NCBI RefSeq assembly: GCF_900107405.1
Contig: NZ_FNPV01000006.1
Location: 62,001 to 126,000, forward strand
DNA from: Tindallia californiensis
Lineage (GTDB): Bacteria > Bacillota > Clostridia > Peptostreptococcales > Tindalliaceae
DNA length: 64,000 nt
Reading direction: 5' to 3'
Shown here: piece after piece, positions 1 to 9,363 of the stretch
Layout: each line of letters opens with the position of its first letter
Numbering within the stretch: the stretch's first letter is position 1
Notes under the pieces: generated by a model
Told to the model about the DNA's origin: nothing
Seen by the model: only the letters and a program-made list of their open reading frames with translations
Database searches by the model: none
Made by a program: the position numbers and the translations under genes

Positions 1-653
1 AAACCCCCATTGCTTCTTCAAAATTAATTATTGAAAACCAACGAAATCCCACCACAGAAAAAATCGAAGGTCAACTCAAAAAAATTGAAGGCTATGTACA
101 GCAAGCTCTTTACTACGCCAGAAGCAACACCGTACGAGAGGATTATTTGATTAAAGCCTTTCCCCTGAAATCCTTATTAGTTTCCGCCTTAAAAAATAAT
201 TCCAAGGATTTTATCGCAAAAAAAATAACCATCGACATGAAAGAAGTAGATTATATTGTCTATAGCGATTATAAGTGGGTAGAATTTATTGTTCAACAGA
301 TTCTCATCAATGCTATCAATTACAGTAAAGAAAACCGTGGGCGACTTGAAATTTTTTGCGAAGAACGGCCTAACGCGCTGATTTTAATGATTAAAGACTT
401 TGGTATTGGAATCAATGAACGTGATATTAATCGGGTTTTTGATAAAGGGTTTACAGGAGAAAATGGCAGACGTTTGGGCAGCGCCACTGGCATGGGTCTT
501 TATCTCTCCAAAAAATTATGCCTTCAATTGGGCCTTTCCTTGGAAATTATATCCAAACCCATGGAAGGTACTACAGTAATGCTGGGGTTCCCCTTGGATA
601 AAAAACGAACAGAGGTATTGTTGGAGTTCAATCAACCTAATAACAGAACCTAA
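1..653 (+). CDS. BceS-like sensor histidine kinase, C-terminal part (5' end outside window)
   Basis: Partial gene. The frame is open from the first bases of the window, and the first residues (TPIASSKLIIENQ) match the stretch right after the phosphoacceptor His of an H-box (usually HEIKTPIA), so the window starts just behind the catalytic histidine. The next part, including QALYYARSNTVREDYLIK, is typical of the small intramembrane-sensing kinases of the BceS/YxdK group that work with antimicrobial-peptide ABC transporters. The ATPase domain follows: N box NAINYSK, G1 DFGIGI, F box FDKGFTG, G2 GMGLYLSK. A TTG at 147 is an internal codon, not the start. The response regulator and ABC partner expected from the family would lie to the left. 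The BceS assignment is inference from motif style; the histidine-kinase call is firm. Confidence 0.85.
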   Translation, partial: TPIASSKLIIENQRNPTTEKIEGQLKKIEGYVQQALYYARSNTVREDYLIKAFPLKSLLVSALKNNSKDFIAKKITIDMKEVDYIVYSDYKWVEFIVQQILINAINYSKENRGRLEIFCEERPNALILMIKDFGIGINERDINRVFDKGFTGENGRRLGSATGMGLYLSKKLCLQLGLSLEIISKPMEGTTVMLGFPLDKKRTEVLLEFNQPNNRT

Positions 654-678
654 GAAGAGGGGAATTCCTCTTCTTAGG
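649..678. terminator. Shared hairpin between convergent genes
   Basis: A perfect 12-bp stem (CCTAAGAAGAGG and its complement) with a 6-nt loop sits between two convergent genes and contains both stop codons (TAA at 651-653 on plus, TAA at 674-676 on minus). There is no good T-tract on either side, so it may act as an RNA 3'-end stabiliser or a weak bidirectional terminator. Confidence 0.6.
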
Positions 679-2170
679 TGCCACAATACGTTTTGTATGG
701 CTTGTCAAAGGGCGGTGGACTTTGGGCATATTTTTCTTGGTCTTCTGTATACGCATAAGGATTTTTAAGTGCTTCTAACAAGGATTCCATAAGGGTGAAA
801 TCCTGCTGTGTCACTACGGCTTCCAAGGCTTTTTCCACCCAATAATTCCGAGGAATTACGGAAGGATTGGATTCTTTCATTTTGGTAGCTATTTGAGGTA
901 AAGGAATCCTTTGATGGGCTATCCGTCTTCTCCAACGCTGAAGCCATTGATTAAATTCTTCTTTCTTTTCTCCTGGAGTGATCCCAATATTGGCTTCTTC
1001 CTTGGCTATGTTTAACGTCAGATTACGGAAGGTGTTGGTAAAGTCCATCTGGTTTTTTTCCATTAATTGAAGTAAATCTTCTACCAGTTTAATATCCTGT
1101 GGCGACCCGGTCTCTATTCCCAGTTTATTCCGAAACCCATCCAGCCAATATTGACGAAATAAAACCGGATATTGTGCCAGCACTTCTTGGGCCACTTCAA
1201 GGGCCTTTTTTTCATCCGGATCCAATAAGGGCAATAAGGTTTCCGCAAATCGAGCTAAATTCCAACCAGCCATAGTGGGCTGGTTTCCGTAGGCGTATCG
1301 ACCATAGTAGTCGATGGAGCTAAAGACTGTGGATGAATGATAGGTATCCATGAAAGCACAGGGTCCATAATCGATGGTTTCTCCGCTAATAGCCATATTA
1401 TCTGTATTCATAACACCATGAACAAAACCTGTCAGCTGCCATTTAGCTATTAATGCTGCCTGGCTGTTTACCACCTGTTTCAACAAGGAAAGATACGGAT
1501 TTTCCACCGACTCCAAACCAGCATAGTGACGATGATACGTATACTCCGCCAGTTGTCTTAAATGCTCCTTTGTATCCCATTTAGCCACATATTCAAAGGT
1601 ACCTACTCGTATGTGACTAGCCGCCACTCGACACAGAATCCCACCAGCAAGTCGATGTTCCCGGAACACTGGCTCCCCTGTACTCACCACGGCTAAACTT
1701 CTTGTTGTAGGAATACCGAGACCATGCATGGCTTCGCTAATGATATATTCCCGTAGCATTGGTCCTAAGGCCGCTCGTCCATCCCCTTTTCGTGAATACG
1801 GCGTTTGTCCCGATCCTTTTAATTGTAAGTCTACCCTCTTTCCTTCTGGAGTGATTTGCTCCCCTAGCAACACGGCCCGACCATCTCCCAACCTGGTAAA
1901 ATGACCAAACTGATGGCCCGCATAAGCTTGAGCTACAGGAGTCGCACCTTCTGGAATCTGGTTTCCTGCCAATACTTGGATTCCTTCTTGGCTTTCCAAT
2001 TCTTCTGGGTTCAATCCAATATCCGCTGCTAATGCATTATTGAGCATCACCATCTGCGGGGAAGGGACGGGCTCTGGTTTCAGTCTTGTGTAAAAGCTTT
2101 CCGGCAATGTAGCATAACTATTTTCTAGCTTCCATCCAAGTAGTTCCTTCTGTTTTTTTTTCTTGGTCAT
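674..2170 (-). CDS. selO: SelO/YdiU family protein adenylyltransferase (AMPylase pseudokinase)
   Basis: SelO proteins have a kinase-like fold that binds ATP upside down and transfers AMP to Ser/Thr/Tyr of target proteins, a role linked to redox stress. Visible family marks are the nucleotide-binding stretch [12 protein letters not shown], the [20 protein letters not shown] block, and the catalytic region [11 protein letters not shown] followed by DYGPCAFMD, which carries the metal-binding Asn and Asp. The protein ends in Cys-Gly-Thr; a near-terminal Cys or selenocysteine is the family's redox residue, and here it is an ordinary TGC codon. The ATG at 2170 is preferred because AAGGTG lies about 7 nt upstream; a GTG three codons earlier has no site of its own. 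About 498 residues is the normal size. It is a single gene convergent with the kinase. Confidence 0.93.
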   Translation of the reverse strand: MTKKKKQKELLGWKLENSYATLPESFYTRLKPEPVPSPQMVMLNNALAADIGLNPEELESQEGIQVLAGNQIPEGATPVAQAYAGHQFGHFTRLGDGRAVLLGEQITPEGKRVDLQLKGSGQTPYSRKGDGRAALGPMLREYIISEAMHGLGIPTTRSLAVVSTGEPVFREHRLAGGILCRVAASHIRVGTFEYVAKWDTKEHLRQLAEYTYHRHYAGLESVENPYLSLLKQVVNSQAALIAKWQLTGFVHGVMNTDNMAISGETIDYGPCAFMDTYHSSTVFSSIDYYGRYAYGNQPTMAGWNLARFAETLLPLLDPDEKKALEVAQEVLAQYPVLFRQYWLDGFRNKLGIETGSPQDIKLVEDLLQLMEKNQMDFTNTFRNLTLNIAKEEANIGITPGEKKEEFNQWLQRWRRRIAHQRIPLPQIATKMKESNPSVIPRNYWVEKALEAVVTQQDFTLMESLLEALKNPYAYTEDQEKYAQSPPPFDKPYKTYCGT

Positions 2171-2297
2171 CTCTCTCACCTTCTCTTTCTGACACCTAGG
2201 GTCAAGGATCCTACCCAGGCTTCTTTTTTAATAGATACCCTTTCTCCCATTGAAATATTGAACACCCTGAACAACTTGGGCATAAAAGGTTCCTTTG

Positions 2298-2327
2298 TTG
2301 ACAATAATCCTTTGTATCGGGTACAAT
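2298..2327 (+). promoter_or_regulatory. SigmaA-type promoter of helD
   Basis: TTGACA at 2298-2303 and TACAAT at 2322-2327, separated by 18 nt. Expected transcription start near 2334, giving a leader of about 100 nt before helD. Confidence 0.65.
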
Positions 2328-2356
2328 TAGTACGATAAAGCCATTTCTCAAAAGGC

Positions 2357-2391
2357 AGCTGCTTCGTTTTTTAATGAGAAGCAGCTTTTTC
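2357..2391 (+). terminator. Leader terminator/attenuator upstream of helD
   Basis: A 9-bp stem (AGCTGCTTC at 2357-2365 pairing with GAAGCAGCT at 2378-2386) followed by TTTTTC. It lies between the promoter at 2298 and the helD start at 2432, so transcription must read through an intrinsic terminator to reach the gene. Confidence 0.6.
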
Positions 2392-2431
2392 TTGCCTTTG
2401 GCTATATGAAACTACAGAAGGAGACTTATTC

Positions 2432-4738
2432 ATGCCCAAAGACCATAAAGAAGATTTTCCCCAAGAAGTACAACGTTTAGAAGAAACGAAAGATTATTTA
2501 GAGCAAACCATTGGAACCCTTTTAAACAGCCGCGAAAAATTCAAGGAAGAAATAAAAGATGCTTATCTTCATTTGGATTTTCTAGACAGCAGTTTAAGTT
2601 ATTCCAGTATTATGCTTAATTCAAAGATGCTGGATGAATTAGAAAAGAATTTTGCCCTCTTAATGAAATCTCGTCAAAAACCATATTTTGCACGAATGGA
2701 TTTGAAACAAAAAGGCAAGGAGCAAACAGAAGCTTTTTATATTGGAAAAGTCTCTTTATTTGACGAAACCATGGACACCCCTCTGGTAGTGGACTGGCGA
2801 GCTCCTATTGCCAGTGTCTATTACGATGGTCGCCTTGGAGAAACCAGCTACAAAGCCTCCGGCGGTACCTATGCCATCGATTTGTATAAAAAACGCCAGT
2901 ACACCATTGAAGAAGGAAACCTGCAGGAGTATATGGACGTAGATATTTCTACATCTGATGCTTTTCTACAGGCCTCTTTGGAAAATCATGCTGGTGAAAA
3001 ATTAAAGGATATTGTTTCCACGATTCAAGAGGAACAAAATACCATTATTCGAGCTGATATCACAAAGCCACTGATTATACAAGGCGTTGCCGGCAGTGGA
3101 AAAACAACGATTGCCCTTCATCGAATTGCTTACTTGATCTACACCTACTCGGATACTTTTGTACCAGAAGACTTTATGATTATAGCTCCCAATCATCTGT
3201 TCTTGGATTATATCTCTGGGGTTTTACCAGAGCTGGGAGCAGAACGGGTGCATCAGACCACTTATATCGACTTGATGTTTTCCATCCTTGGTAAGAAACA
3301 TCGACTGACGGATTCCAATGAAAAACTACGATTTTTGGTAAAAAATGACCCTGCCGGAGATCTGGCTTCCGCCAAAAAATCCATGCAAGAAGCCGCCGCC
3401 TTCAAAAATTCCATGGACATGAAGAAATTGTTGGATCTTTATATCCAGCAATTGAAGGATACTCTCCTGCCAGAAGAAGACTTTTGTATAGGGGATAAGG
3501 TTCTGCTCACCCGTCAATCGATTCACCAGATGGTCCATGAGGATTTTTCCTACTTACCTCTTTATAAACGAATTGACCGCCTAAAAAAAATGCTTTCCAA
3601 GGAAGCGAAAAATGTCTCAAAAAAAATCTTAGCCTCTTTAGAACATGAGTATGATGTCCTCCTAGACCGTATTCGTAGCCAGGAAGAACCGTCGGATCAA
3701 CGGACAGATAAACTGGTATCCCTCATGAATGAAAGGGACGAAAAACTGGAGGCTCTTAAAAAAGAGGTTCGAAATGTTGCCAATCACTACATTAAAAAAA
3801 TTCCAAAAGACACCTTGCTGAATCTCTATCAATCTCTTTTTTCCCAGAAGCTTTTATGGGAAAAAGCCACTACTTTTTCAACTCCAGAAACCCTTGGCTC
3901 CCTATTGGAGGAAAGCAACTTAATTTTTGCCAGCAACAAGCTGGAACTTGAAGATTTAGCTCCTATGGCTTACCTTCACTACCAGCTTTTCGGCCTAAAG
4001 GAAGATTTGGACATAAAGTATGCCGTCATAGACGAAGCCCAGGATTTCAGTGATTTTCAGTTCCATGTGCTTCGAGAAGTTCTAGGAACAGATCAATTTA
4101 CGATCCTGGGTGATCTGTCTCAAGGAATTCATATGTACCGATCCATCACAGATTGGTCTTACCTTCAACATCATGTTTTTCAAGACCCAGCCAATTATTT
4201 AACCTTGGAGCAAAGCTACCGAACCACCATCGAAATCATGAATATGGCCAATTGGGTACTAAGTCAGTCGGCTACAGAGCACCTGCTTAAGGCCAAACCA
4301 GTGGTACGCCACGGCCAAGAGCCAACAATAAAGGGTTTCCAAGAAACTTCTCAAGTGATTCATGCCATCCATGAGCAGGTGAAGTCCCTAAAGGAAGCGT
4401 CTTTTACCACCATTGCCATTATTACCAAATCTCAAGAAGAAGCCACCAACCTTCATAAAAAACTTGTGAAGAAAACTGACTTGAAGCCGGTCTTGGTGAC
4501 GGAAAAAACCCTTCATTTTGACCATTCCATTTTTGTCATTCCCGCTCATTTATCCAAGGGACTGGAATTCGATGCCGTTATCATTACGACCCTAGAAGAT
4601 CGATTTACCCTAGAGGCTTTGGATGCGAAATTGCTTTATGTTGCCATGACCAGAGCTCTGCACCGTTTATCTTTCTTCTATACAGAAGGAACCCTAGACT
4701 ATTCTATTGACTCATACCACCCTAAGGAGCTTTTATGA
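2432..4738 (+). CDS. helD: HelD-like UvrD-family helicase (RNA polymerase recycling factor)
   Basis: HelD is an SF1 ATPase that pushes into the channels of RNA polymerase and frees stalled or non-productive enzyme from nucleic acids. The N-terminal ~80 residues are a charged helical hairpin (QEVQRLEETKDYLEQT onward) like the secondary-channel arm of class I HelD. Walker A is GVAGSGKTT near residues 218-226, inside the family stretch IIQGVAGSGKTTIALHRIAY. Walker B is YAVIDEAQDF, and late UvrD-type motifs are present (HLSKGLEFDAVI, LLYVAMTRALHRL). At 768 residues it is the usual size (B. subtilis HelD is about 774). An AGAAGGAG site lies 8 nt before the ATG. The stop overlaps the start of the next gene by 4 nt, so the two are translationally coupled. 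Expression is probably controlled by the terminator in its leader. Confidence 0.92.
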   Translation: MPKDHKEDFPQEVQRLEETKDYLEQTIGTLLNSREKFKEEIKDAYLHLDFLDSSLSYSSIMLNSKMLDELEKNFALLMKSRQKPYFARMDLKQKGKEQTEAFYIGKVSLFDETMDTPLVVDWRAPIASVYYDGRLGETSYKASGGTYAIDLYKKRQYTIEEGNLQEYMDVDISTSDAFLQASLENHAGEKLKDIVSTIQEEQNTIIRADITKPLIIQGVAGSGKTTIALHRIAYLIYTYSDTFVPEDFMIIAPNHLFLDYISGVLPELGAERVHQTTYIDLMFSILGKKHRLTDSNEKLRFLVKNDPAGDLASAKKSMQEAAAFKNSMDMKKLLDLYIQQLKDTLLPEEDFCIGDKVLLTRQSIHQMVHEDFSYLPLYKRIDRLKKMLSKEAKNVSKKILASLEHEYDVLLDRIRSQEEPSDQRTDKLVSLMNERDEKLEALKKEVRNVANHYIKKIPKDTLLNLYQSLFSQKLLWEKATTFSTPETLGSLLEESNLIFASNKLELEDLAPMAYLHYQLFGLKEDLDIKYAVIDEAQDFSDFQFHVLREVLGTDQFTILGDLSQGIHMYRSITDWSYLQHHVFQDPANYLTLEQSYRTTIEIMNMANWVLSQSATEHLLKAKPVVRHGQEPTIKGFQETSQVIHAIHEQVKSLKEASFTTIAIITKSQEEATNLHKKLVKKTDLKPVLVTEKTLHFDHSIFVIPAHLSKGLEFDAVIITTLEDRFTLEALDAKLLYVAMTRALHRLSFFYTEGTLDYSIDSYHPKELL

Positions 4739-6027
4739 AAACCCACACAAATACTCAACCTAAAAGCAAACTGGCTTTTCCTGGATATAGCTGGATCATT
4801 GTCCTCCTCAGTGGCCTAATCCTTTTTTTCTCTGGTCCGGGCCAAACGTATAATGTTTCTGTTTTTATCGACTCTTACATTGAATCTGAAGGCTGGAGTC
4901 GCTCTGCCATTTCTGGATTTTATTCTGCCGCCACTTTAACGGCAGGTCTTTTAATGCCTTTTTCTGGCAGATTGATCGACAAGAAAGGCCATCGTTTTAT
5001 GACACCAGTTATTGCTGGATCCCTTGCCCTAGCCTGTTTTTGGATGAGTTTTATGCAAGCCCCTTGGATGTTGGTACTGGGCTTTGTAATGATCCGACTG
5101 TTTGGGCAAGGCTCTATGACACTGCTTTCCACGACTCTGACACCACAGTGGTTTCATCGAAAGCAAGGCATTGCTCTTAGCATTGCTTCCTTAGGCGGCG
5201 TCGCTGGTCCTGCTTTAATTCCCATCATCAGTACTTATCTCATTCTCCATTACGGTGCCAGCCTTGCCTGGCGTTTCTGGGCTTTCTGGCTTTTAGCCTT
5301 GATGGTACCTTTGGCCGCCTTGTTGATTCGGAATCGGCCAGAAGATATCGGCATGGCACCCGATGGTAGAATGGCTTATGAAGCAGATTCCAAAGACATC
5401 ACTTCCTCTAAAGAGACAAATCCTACGGCCCCTATGACCCCGGATTGGGAACCTGGAGACGCGACGAAGACCCGAACTTTTTGGATGATGATTTATTGTA
5501 TGCTGGTCCCCTCTATGATTACAACAGGGATCACCTTTCATATTGTTTCTATCATCAGTGAAAAGGGATTTCCTGTGACCTTCGCAGCCTTGATCTTGAG
5601 TATCACGGCAATGGTACAACTACCAGTTACTTTTTTAATTGGCTGGGCTTGCGATCGGTTTCCTGTCTACAAATTAAAAGCCTTTAATTATCTGTTGATG
5701 GCCGCCGCTATTTTATTGTTGCTTTATAGCCCCACAAAGCCATTTTTGATTCTTTATGCGGTGATTCACGGCATTTCCATCAGTGCCGACCATGTCAGCA
5801 CCAGTGCTTGGTGGCCTGGGAATTTTGGTCGAAAGCATCTGGCCACCATTCGAGGAATGGGCATGACGGCCATGGTCATTGGCTCGGCTTTGGGACCATT
5901 GCCTTTTGGCTTTGCCTACGATACCTTTGGCGACTATCAGTTTATTTTGTTAACCATGCTTCTTTTTCCCCTTTTAGCTTTTGGTGCTGCTCTTATCTCA
6001 CCGCCTCCTCAAAAGTCTTCGAATTAA
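4735..6027 (+). CDS. MFS transporter, monocarboxylate/oxalate-type
   Basis: A 430-residue protein with about 12 hydrophobic segments split by a hydrophilic central loop (around residues 215-240). The N-terminal half has the MFS loop signature (SGRLIDKKGHR), and the opening WSRSAISGFYSAATLTAGL resembles the OFA/monocarboxylate group of the major facilitator superfamily. It probably moves a small organic acid in symport or exchange; the substrate cannot be told from sequence. Its ATG overlaps the helD stop (ATGA), so it depends on the helD message. No functional link between the two is obvious. Confidence 0.85.
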   Translation: MKTHTNTQPKSKLAFPGYSWIIVLLSGLILFFSGPGQTYNVSVFIDSYIESEGWSRSAISGFYSAATLTAGLLMPFSGRLIDKKGHRFMTPVIAGSLALACFWMSFMQAPWMLVLGFVMIRLFGQGSMTLLSTTLTPQWFHRKQGIALSIASLGGVAGPALIPIISTYLILHYGASLAWRFWAFWLLALMVPLAALLIRNRPEDIGMAPDGRMAYEADSKDITSSKETNPTAPMTPDWEPGDATKTRTFWMMIYCMLVPSMITTGITFHIVSIISEKGFPVTFAALILSITAMVQLPVTFLIGWACDRFPVYKLKAFNYLLMAAAILLLLYSPTKPFLILYAVIHGISISADHVSTSAWWPGNFGRKHLATIRGMGMTAMVIGSALGPLPFGFAYDTFGDYQFILLTMLLFPLLAFGAALISPPPQKSSN

Positions 6028-6125
6028 ACCAACACCCGTCTTGACAGCAAACGAAGCGGAAAAGACAGCCGAGTGTCTATACTTAATGTCGTACCGAATG
6101 ATTAAAACGAATGGAGGACTTCCCT

Positions 6126-6581
6126 ATGCAAAGCATCCCTTTATTTATCCTACTGTTGTTCGCCTTTATTTTTGGCAGCCTTAGTAATTTTAAGAAAAGA
6201 AAACAGTGCACCTATCAAAGCATTATGACCAGAAGCCGCCTTACGGCTGTCGGGCTTTCCACCTTGGTTTTTCTTGGCATTACCTATAATACCGGCCATT
6301 TTTGGACTAATTATCTACTGGTGCTTGCAGCCAGTGTCTACATCCTGTCCGGCCTTATGGCGGCTGGTATTCATGAGAAGGGAATTCTTCAGTTTACCGG
6401 AGTCACCCTTTTGGGAAAAATCGAAAAATGGGAAGACCTTGATGAGATACGGGTAGAGAAGAATGGTTTAACGAAACTACGCTTTAAAAGTCGCTATGGA
6501 AAACAAACCCAGTGTTATCCGACCAAGGATTATTCAGAAATTCGAAAATTTATTTCTTCGCAAATACGAGGAGCCAACTAA
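6126..6581 (+). CDS. Small two-TM membrane protein of unknown function
   Basis: About 151 residues. The ATG at 6126 was chosen because GGAGGA lies 8 nt before it; an earlier in-frame ATG at 6111 overlaps that ribosome site. There is an N-terminal membrane segment (SIPLFILLLFAFIFGSL), two more hydrophobic stretches around residues 45-85, then a soluble tail (LGKIEKWEDLDEIRV onward) that looks like the PH-like domain of DUF5673-type clostridial membrane proteins; that match is from memory and weak. The stop codon lies inside the first palindrome of the inverted-repeat element at 6570-6840. Function unknown. Confidence 0.6.
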   Translation: MQSIPLFILLLFAFIFGSLSNFKKRKQCTYQSIMTRSRLTAVGLSTLVFLGITYNTGHFWTNYLLVLAASVYILSGLMAAGIHEKGILQFTGVTLLGKIEKWEDLDEIRVEKNGLTKLRFKSRYGKQTQCYPTKDYSEIRKFISSQIRGAN

Positions 6582-6840
6582 GTAAGTTGGCTCCAGGTTG
6601 TAGACAAAGTAATTTGAACTCGGTTATAACACTACGATCTTGTGTGTTTTGGTCGAAAGGTCGAAAACAGAAATCCAAACTCACTCGTGCCCTGCGGGTA
6701 CTCCGTTCAAACAAGGATTTCTACCGGTTTTCTCTCTTTTTCGAAAAACACATACAAGCTCTTTGTTAGATGTCCTCGCCTCAAATTACCATGTCTACAT
6801 AATTTGTCTTCAGTCTAGAGCCAACTAAGTAAGTTGGCTC
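6570..6840. repeat. Long inverted-repeat element with identical terminal palindromes (MITE-like)
   Basis: Two identical copies of a 23-nt palindrome (stem GAGCCAACT, loop AAGTA, stem AGTTGGCTC) lie at 6571-6593 and 6818-6840. Inside them are subterminal inverted repeats (TGTAGACAAAGTAATTTGA against TGTAGACATGGTAATTTGA on the other strand), then further imperfect complementary arms meeting at a tip GTGCCC-TGC-GGGTAC. The whole unit can fold into one long hairpin. It carries no convincing gene. The stop codons of both flanking convergent genes lie within the end palindromes, so it also serves as their 3' end. Confidence 0.7.
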
Positions 6841-7298
6841 TCGCTATGTTTATGCTGTTTAAGTTTTCGTGAATAGTATAAAAAAATCGGTAACGGAATA
6901 ACTATCCATCCAAAACTTTTGATCAAATTGTTCTTTGCCCGATTGGTATATCGTTGTTGCTCTTCTGCCACCATGGCATCATATTGTCCTCTGATCTCTT
7001 CTGCCACCTGAGAGCTGATTTCTTCTCCTTCCAAATCATAAACCCGGTCTACGTTCCATCTGCGATAATCTTCATAAGATTGATAGTACGGTGTCGGTGC
7101 CACGATATCCGCCAGCGCCATAAAGGCGGCAACACTACCACCAATGGTCATCATCAGTGTTGCAAAAAGCACTACATAAATATATACATTTTTGATCATT
7201 TCTTCTCCTCCTTGGTGTGAACCACCTTTTACTCCAATAACCAGCAGCCCTAACAAAGCAAACATGATAAACGGAATCACTAATGCTCCTACCATCAT
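6825..7298 (-). CDS. Hypothetical three-TM membrane protein
   Basis: 157 residues with three hydrophobic segments: residues ~3-23 (VGALVIPFIMFALLGLLVIG), ~38-65, and ~128-143 (SFGWIVIPLPIFLYYSRK). Between the last two is a charged loop rich in Tyr and Glu (YEDYRRWNVDRVYDLEGEE). The start has GGTGGG about 6 nt upstream. The stop TAG lies in the right palindrome of the inverted-repeat element. I do not recognise the family. It stands alone, convergent with the preceding small membrane protein. Confidence 0.6.
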   Translation of the reverse strand: MMVGALVIPFIMFALLGLLVIGVKGGSHQGGEEMIKNVYIYVVLFATLMMTIGGSVAAFMALADIVAPTPYYQSYEDYRRWNVDRVYDLEGEEISSQVAEEIRGQYDAMVAEEQQRYTNRAKNNLIKSFGWIVIPLPIFLYYSRKLKQHKHSESQLT

Positions 7299-7523
7299 TT
7301 TATCCCACCTTTTTTCTGTTTCTTTTCTGCTACGGATTTTCTATGCTCTTTTCACCTTTTTTCTGCTTCTTTTTTACTACGCTTGAAAAGCAAAAAAGTT
7401 TTTTTGACAAGTTTCTTTTTTAGGGTTTTCATCGGACGAATGTGTGTTAAAATAGGTAGCAGGTACTATTTTTATCCTTAAGCCGCAGACCTTGAACCTT
7501 CTTATAGAATTGGAGGGATCGTA

Positions 7524-8576
7524 TTGAATTGGCACATTCCTAGGAATAGTCACTTAACCAATATGAAAGATCAAATATTTCTCACCAGCCTCCGCATTGG
7601 GTTGGTGGCGTTTATCGTTGTTGCTCTTATTAACCTTATCAATTACCGTCCTGTATCCAATATTATTTCGCCCCTTCTCGGTGCTGGCTTTATGTTTTTT
7701 CTTCATCAGTGGTATCCTACAGAAAAAAGCAAAAGAATTCGTTTGCTTTTTTTATGCTTCTTGTGCTTGGTATACCTACCTGCCGCATGGCTTACTTCGC
7801 CCGGCTCTTATAGCGCTATGTCTTTTTATGCTGTCTTGATGCTCTTCCTTTGTTTCATTGTGATTCAAGAAACATGGGAATACATTTTCCCTGCCCTGTT
7901 TACAGTCTTGATGATCATTCTCCTTCATTTAGAACCACAGCATCCGGAGCAGTACTATTTTTATTCCGATCCTTATCTCAGAGCCTTCGATTTGTCTATT
8001 AATTTTGTAGTTGTTTCAATTACCCTATTTGCGTTGATCTTTGTCCTAAACCGTTCCTTCAACGATGAACATCAGCGAATTTATCAATATTCTATTACCG
8101 ATCCTCTTACCAACTTATTTAACCGCCGGTATCTGCACCATTTTCTAACCCGTTTGATGGAAGACAGCCGTTTCCCAGACATCACCTATTCCCTATTGTT
8201 GATGGATCTTGATCATTTCAAGAAAGTTAACGATATCTATGGTCATCCAGAAGGCGATCAAGTCCTCAAAGAGTTTGCAACTGTCTTAGAAAAATCTTCC
8301 CGTAGAAATGATGTGGTGGTTCGTTTTGGAGGGGATGAATTTTTATTGCTTTTAATGGATACCGATGAACCCGGAATTTCCGTTGTTGAAGAACGAATTT
8401 TGGAACTCTTTCAACCAATTTGCGACAGATATCCCGATATCCCTTTATCTGTAAGTTTTGGAAGGGCTACTTGTTCTTCCGGCTCTGTAGATGAAGTAAT
8501 TAAAATAGCAGATGATATTCTCTACCAAAGCAAAGATACTTCCAGAAAAAATGGTGTTTCCCGATCAGTCGAATAA
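7524..8576 (+). CDS. Membrane-bound diguanylate cyclase (GGDEF)
   Basis: Makes cyclic di-GMP from two GTP. The N-terminal ~175 residues form about six membrane helices (FIVVALINLINY, ISPLLGAGFMFFL and others) with no recognised sensor. A GGDEF domain follows: ITDPLTNLFNRRYL, LLMDLDHFKKVNDIYGHPEGD, and the intact active-site motif RFGGDEF. Five residues before GGDEF is RRND, an RxxD product-inhibition site, so feedback inhibition is expected. The TTG at 7524 is the start because GGAGGG lies just upstream. It ends 4 bp before the convergent metallo-hydrolase. No c-di-GMP riboswitch was seen nearby. Confidence 0.92.
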   Translation: MNWHIPRNSHLTNMKDQIFLTSLRIGLVAFIVVALINLINYRPVSNIISPLLGAGFMFFLHQWYPTEKSKRIRLLFLCFLCLVYLPAAWLTSPGSYSAMSFYAVLMLFLCFIVIQETWEYIFPALFTVLMIILLHLEPQHPEQYYFYSDPYLRAFDLSINFVVVSITLFALIFVLNRSFNDEHQRIYQYSITDPLTNLFNRRYLHHFLTRLMEDSRFPDITYSLLLMDLDHFKKVNDIYGHPEGDQVLKEFATVLEKSSRRNDVVVRFGGDEFLLLLMDTDEPGISVVEERILELFQPICDRYPDIPLSVSFGRATCSSGSVDEVIKIADDILYQSKDTSRKNGVSRSVE

Positions 8577-8580
8577 AGGC

Positions 8581-9363
8581 TTATATTTCTATCCTCTCTC
8601 CCATTTCTTTGAAAAAAACCGTTTTTACAAAATCTTGCTTGCTGCGTAGATAGCTTTTCTGAGTAGCTTTTCTCCAACCCCACCTGTCTTTATCTGGGTC
8701 TGGCAAATGAATAACAGCCATTTTTTTGGGGGCAATATATTCCCGTACCAATTGCCTTGCTTTTGGAATGCCCGCATAAGGGAAATTAGCTAGCAACACA
8801 TCCACCACTTCTTCTTTTAGCTGAAAAGTGTCGAAATTTTCTTTTTCTGGTGCCGCATCACCTAAATGCATCACCTTTTTTCCTCCATCCATCAGATAGG
8901 CTAAGTGAAGGATCGCCGTATCCGTTTCCCCTTCATGCCGCATGGCCATCCCTTTTATTCGAAGCCCTTCTAAGTAGATGGTTTCACTCTGTCCCAAAGC
9001 AGGATTCATTCCATATAATCTTTCTGATGAAACATCTGGTGCCTCTTTCCTAAGAGAGAAAATCACTTCTTCCGGTGCAATGATTTTGGTTTTTTGACTG
9101 TTTCTTAAAAAAGAAAGCACCCGCTCTGCATCAAAGTGATCGCTGTGCTGATGCGTCACTAGCAAAAAATCGATCTGATCATAAGGCGGTTCCTGGTTCA
9201 GTAGTTGCTGATAGATATCTTCCGGCGTACTTTTAAACATGGGAATCTTCGACTTAGTCAAGGCATCAATAAGGATCCTTTTGCTCCCTATTTCCACTAA
9301 TACTCCTGAATTTGCAATGTATTGAATCCTTTCTGTTTTTTCCTGCCAATCACAAGAACGCAT
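8581..9363 (-). CDS. MBL-fold metal-dependent hydrolase (UlaG-like)
   Basis: About 260 residues from the ATG at 9363, chosen because GAGAGGTG lies 6-7 nt upstream; the open frame runs further but without a ribosome site. The metallo-beta-lactamase metal motif is clear (VTHQHSDHFD), and further ligands are likely at GMAMRHEG and HLGDAAPE. The early strand NSGVLVEIGSKRILIDALT is typical of UlaG/YtkL-like L-ascorbate-6-P lactonase relatives, a broad group of hydrolases acting on small esters, lactones or phosphodiesters. Substrate unknown. Convergent with the diguanylate cyclase. Confidence 0.8.
   Translation of the reverse strand: MRSCDWQEKTERIQYIANSGVLVEIGSKRILIDALTKSKIPMFKSTPEDIYQQLLNQEPPYDQIDFLLVTHQHSDHFDAERVLSFLRNSQKTKIIAPEEVIFSLRKEAPDVSSERLYGMNPALGQSETIYLEGLRIKGMAMRHEGETDTAILHLAYLMDGGKKVMHLGDAAPEKENFDTFQLKEEVVDVLLANFPYAGIPKARQLVREYIAPKKMAVIHLPDPDKDRWGWRKATQKSYLRSKQDFVKTVFFKEMGERIEI

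Noticed and set aside
6512-6828. Short plus-strand frames within the inverted-repeat element
   Set aside because: No ribosome sites, no similarity between frames and known proteins; the DNA is explained as a fold-back repeat.
7387-7523. c-di-GMP riboswitch before the diguanylate cyclase
   Set aside because: None of the conserved GEMM core segments is present.
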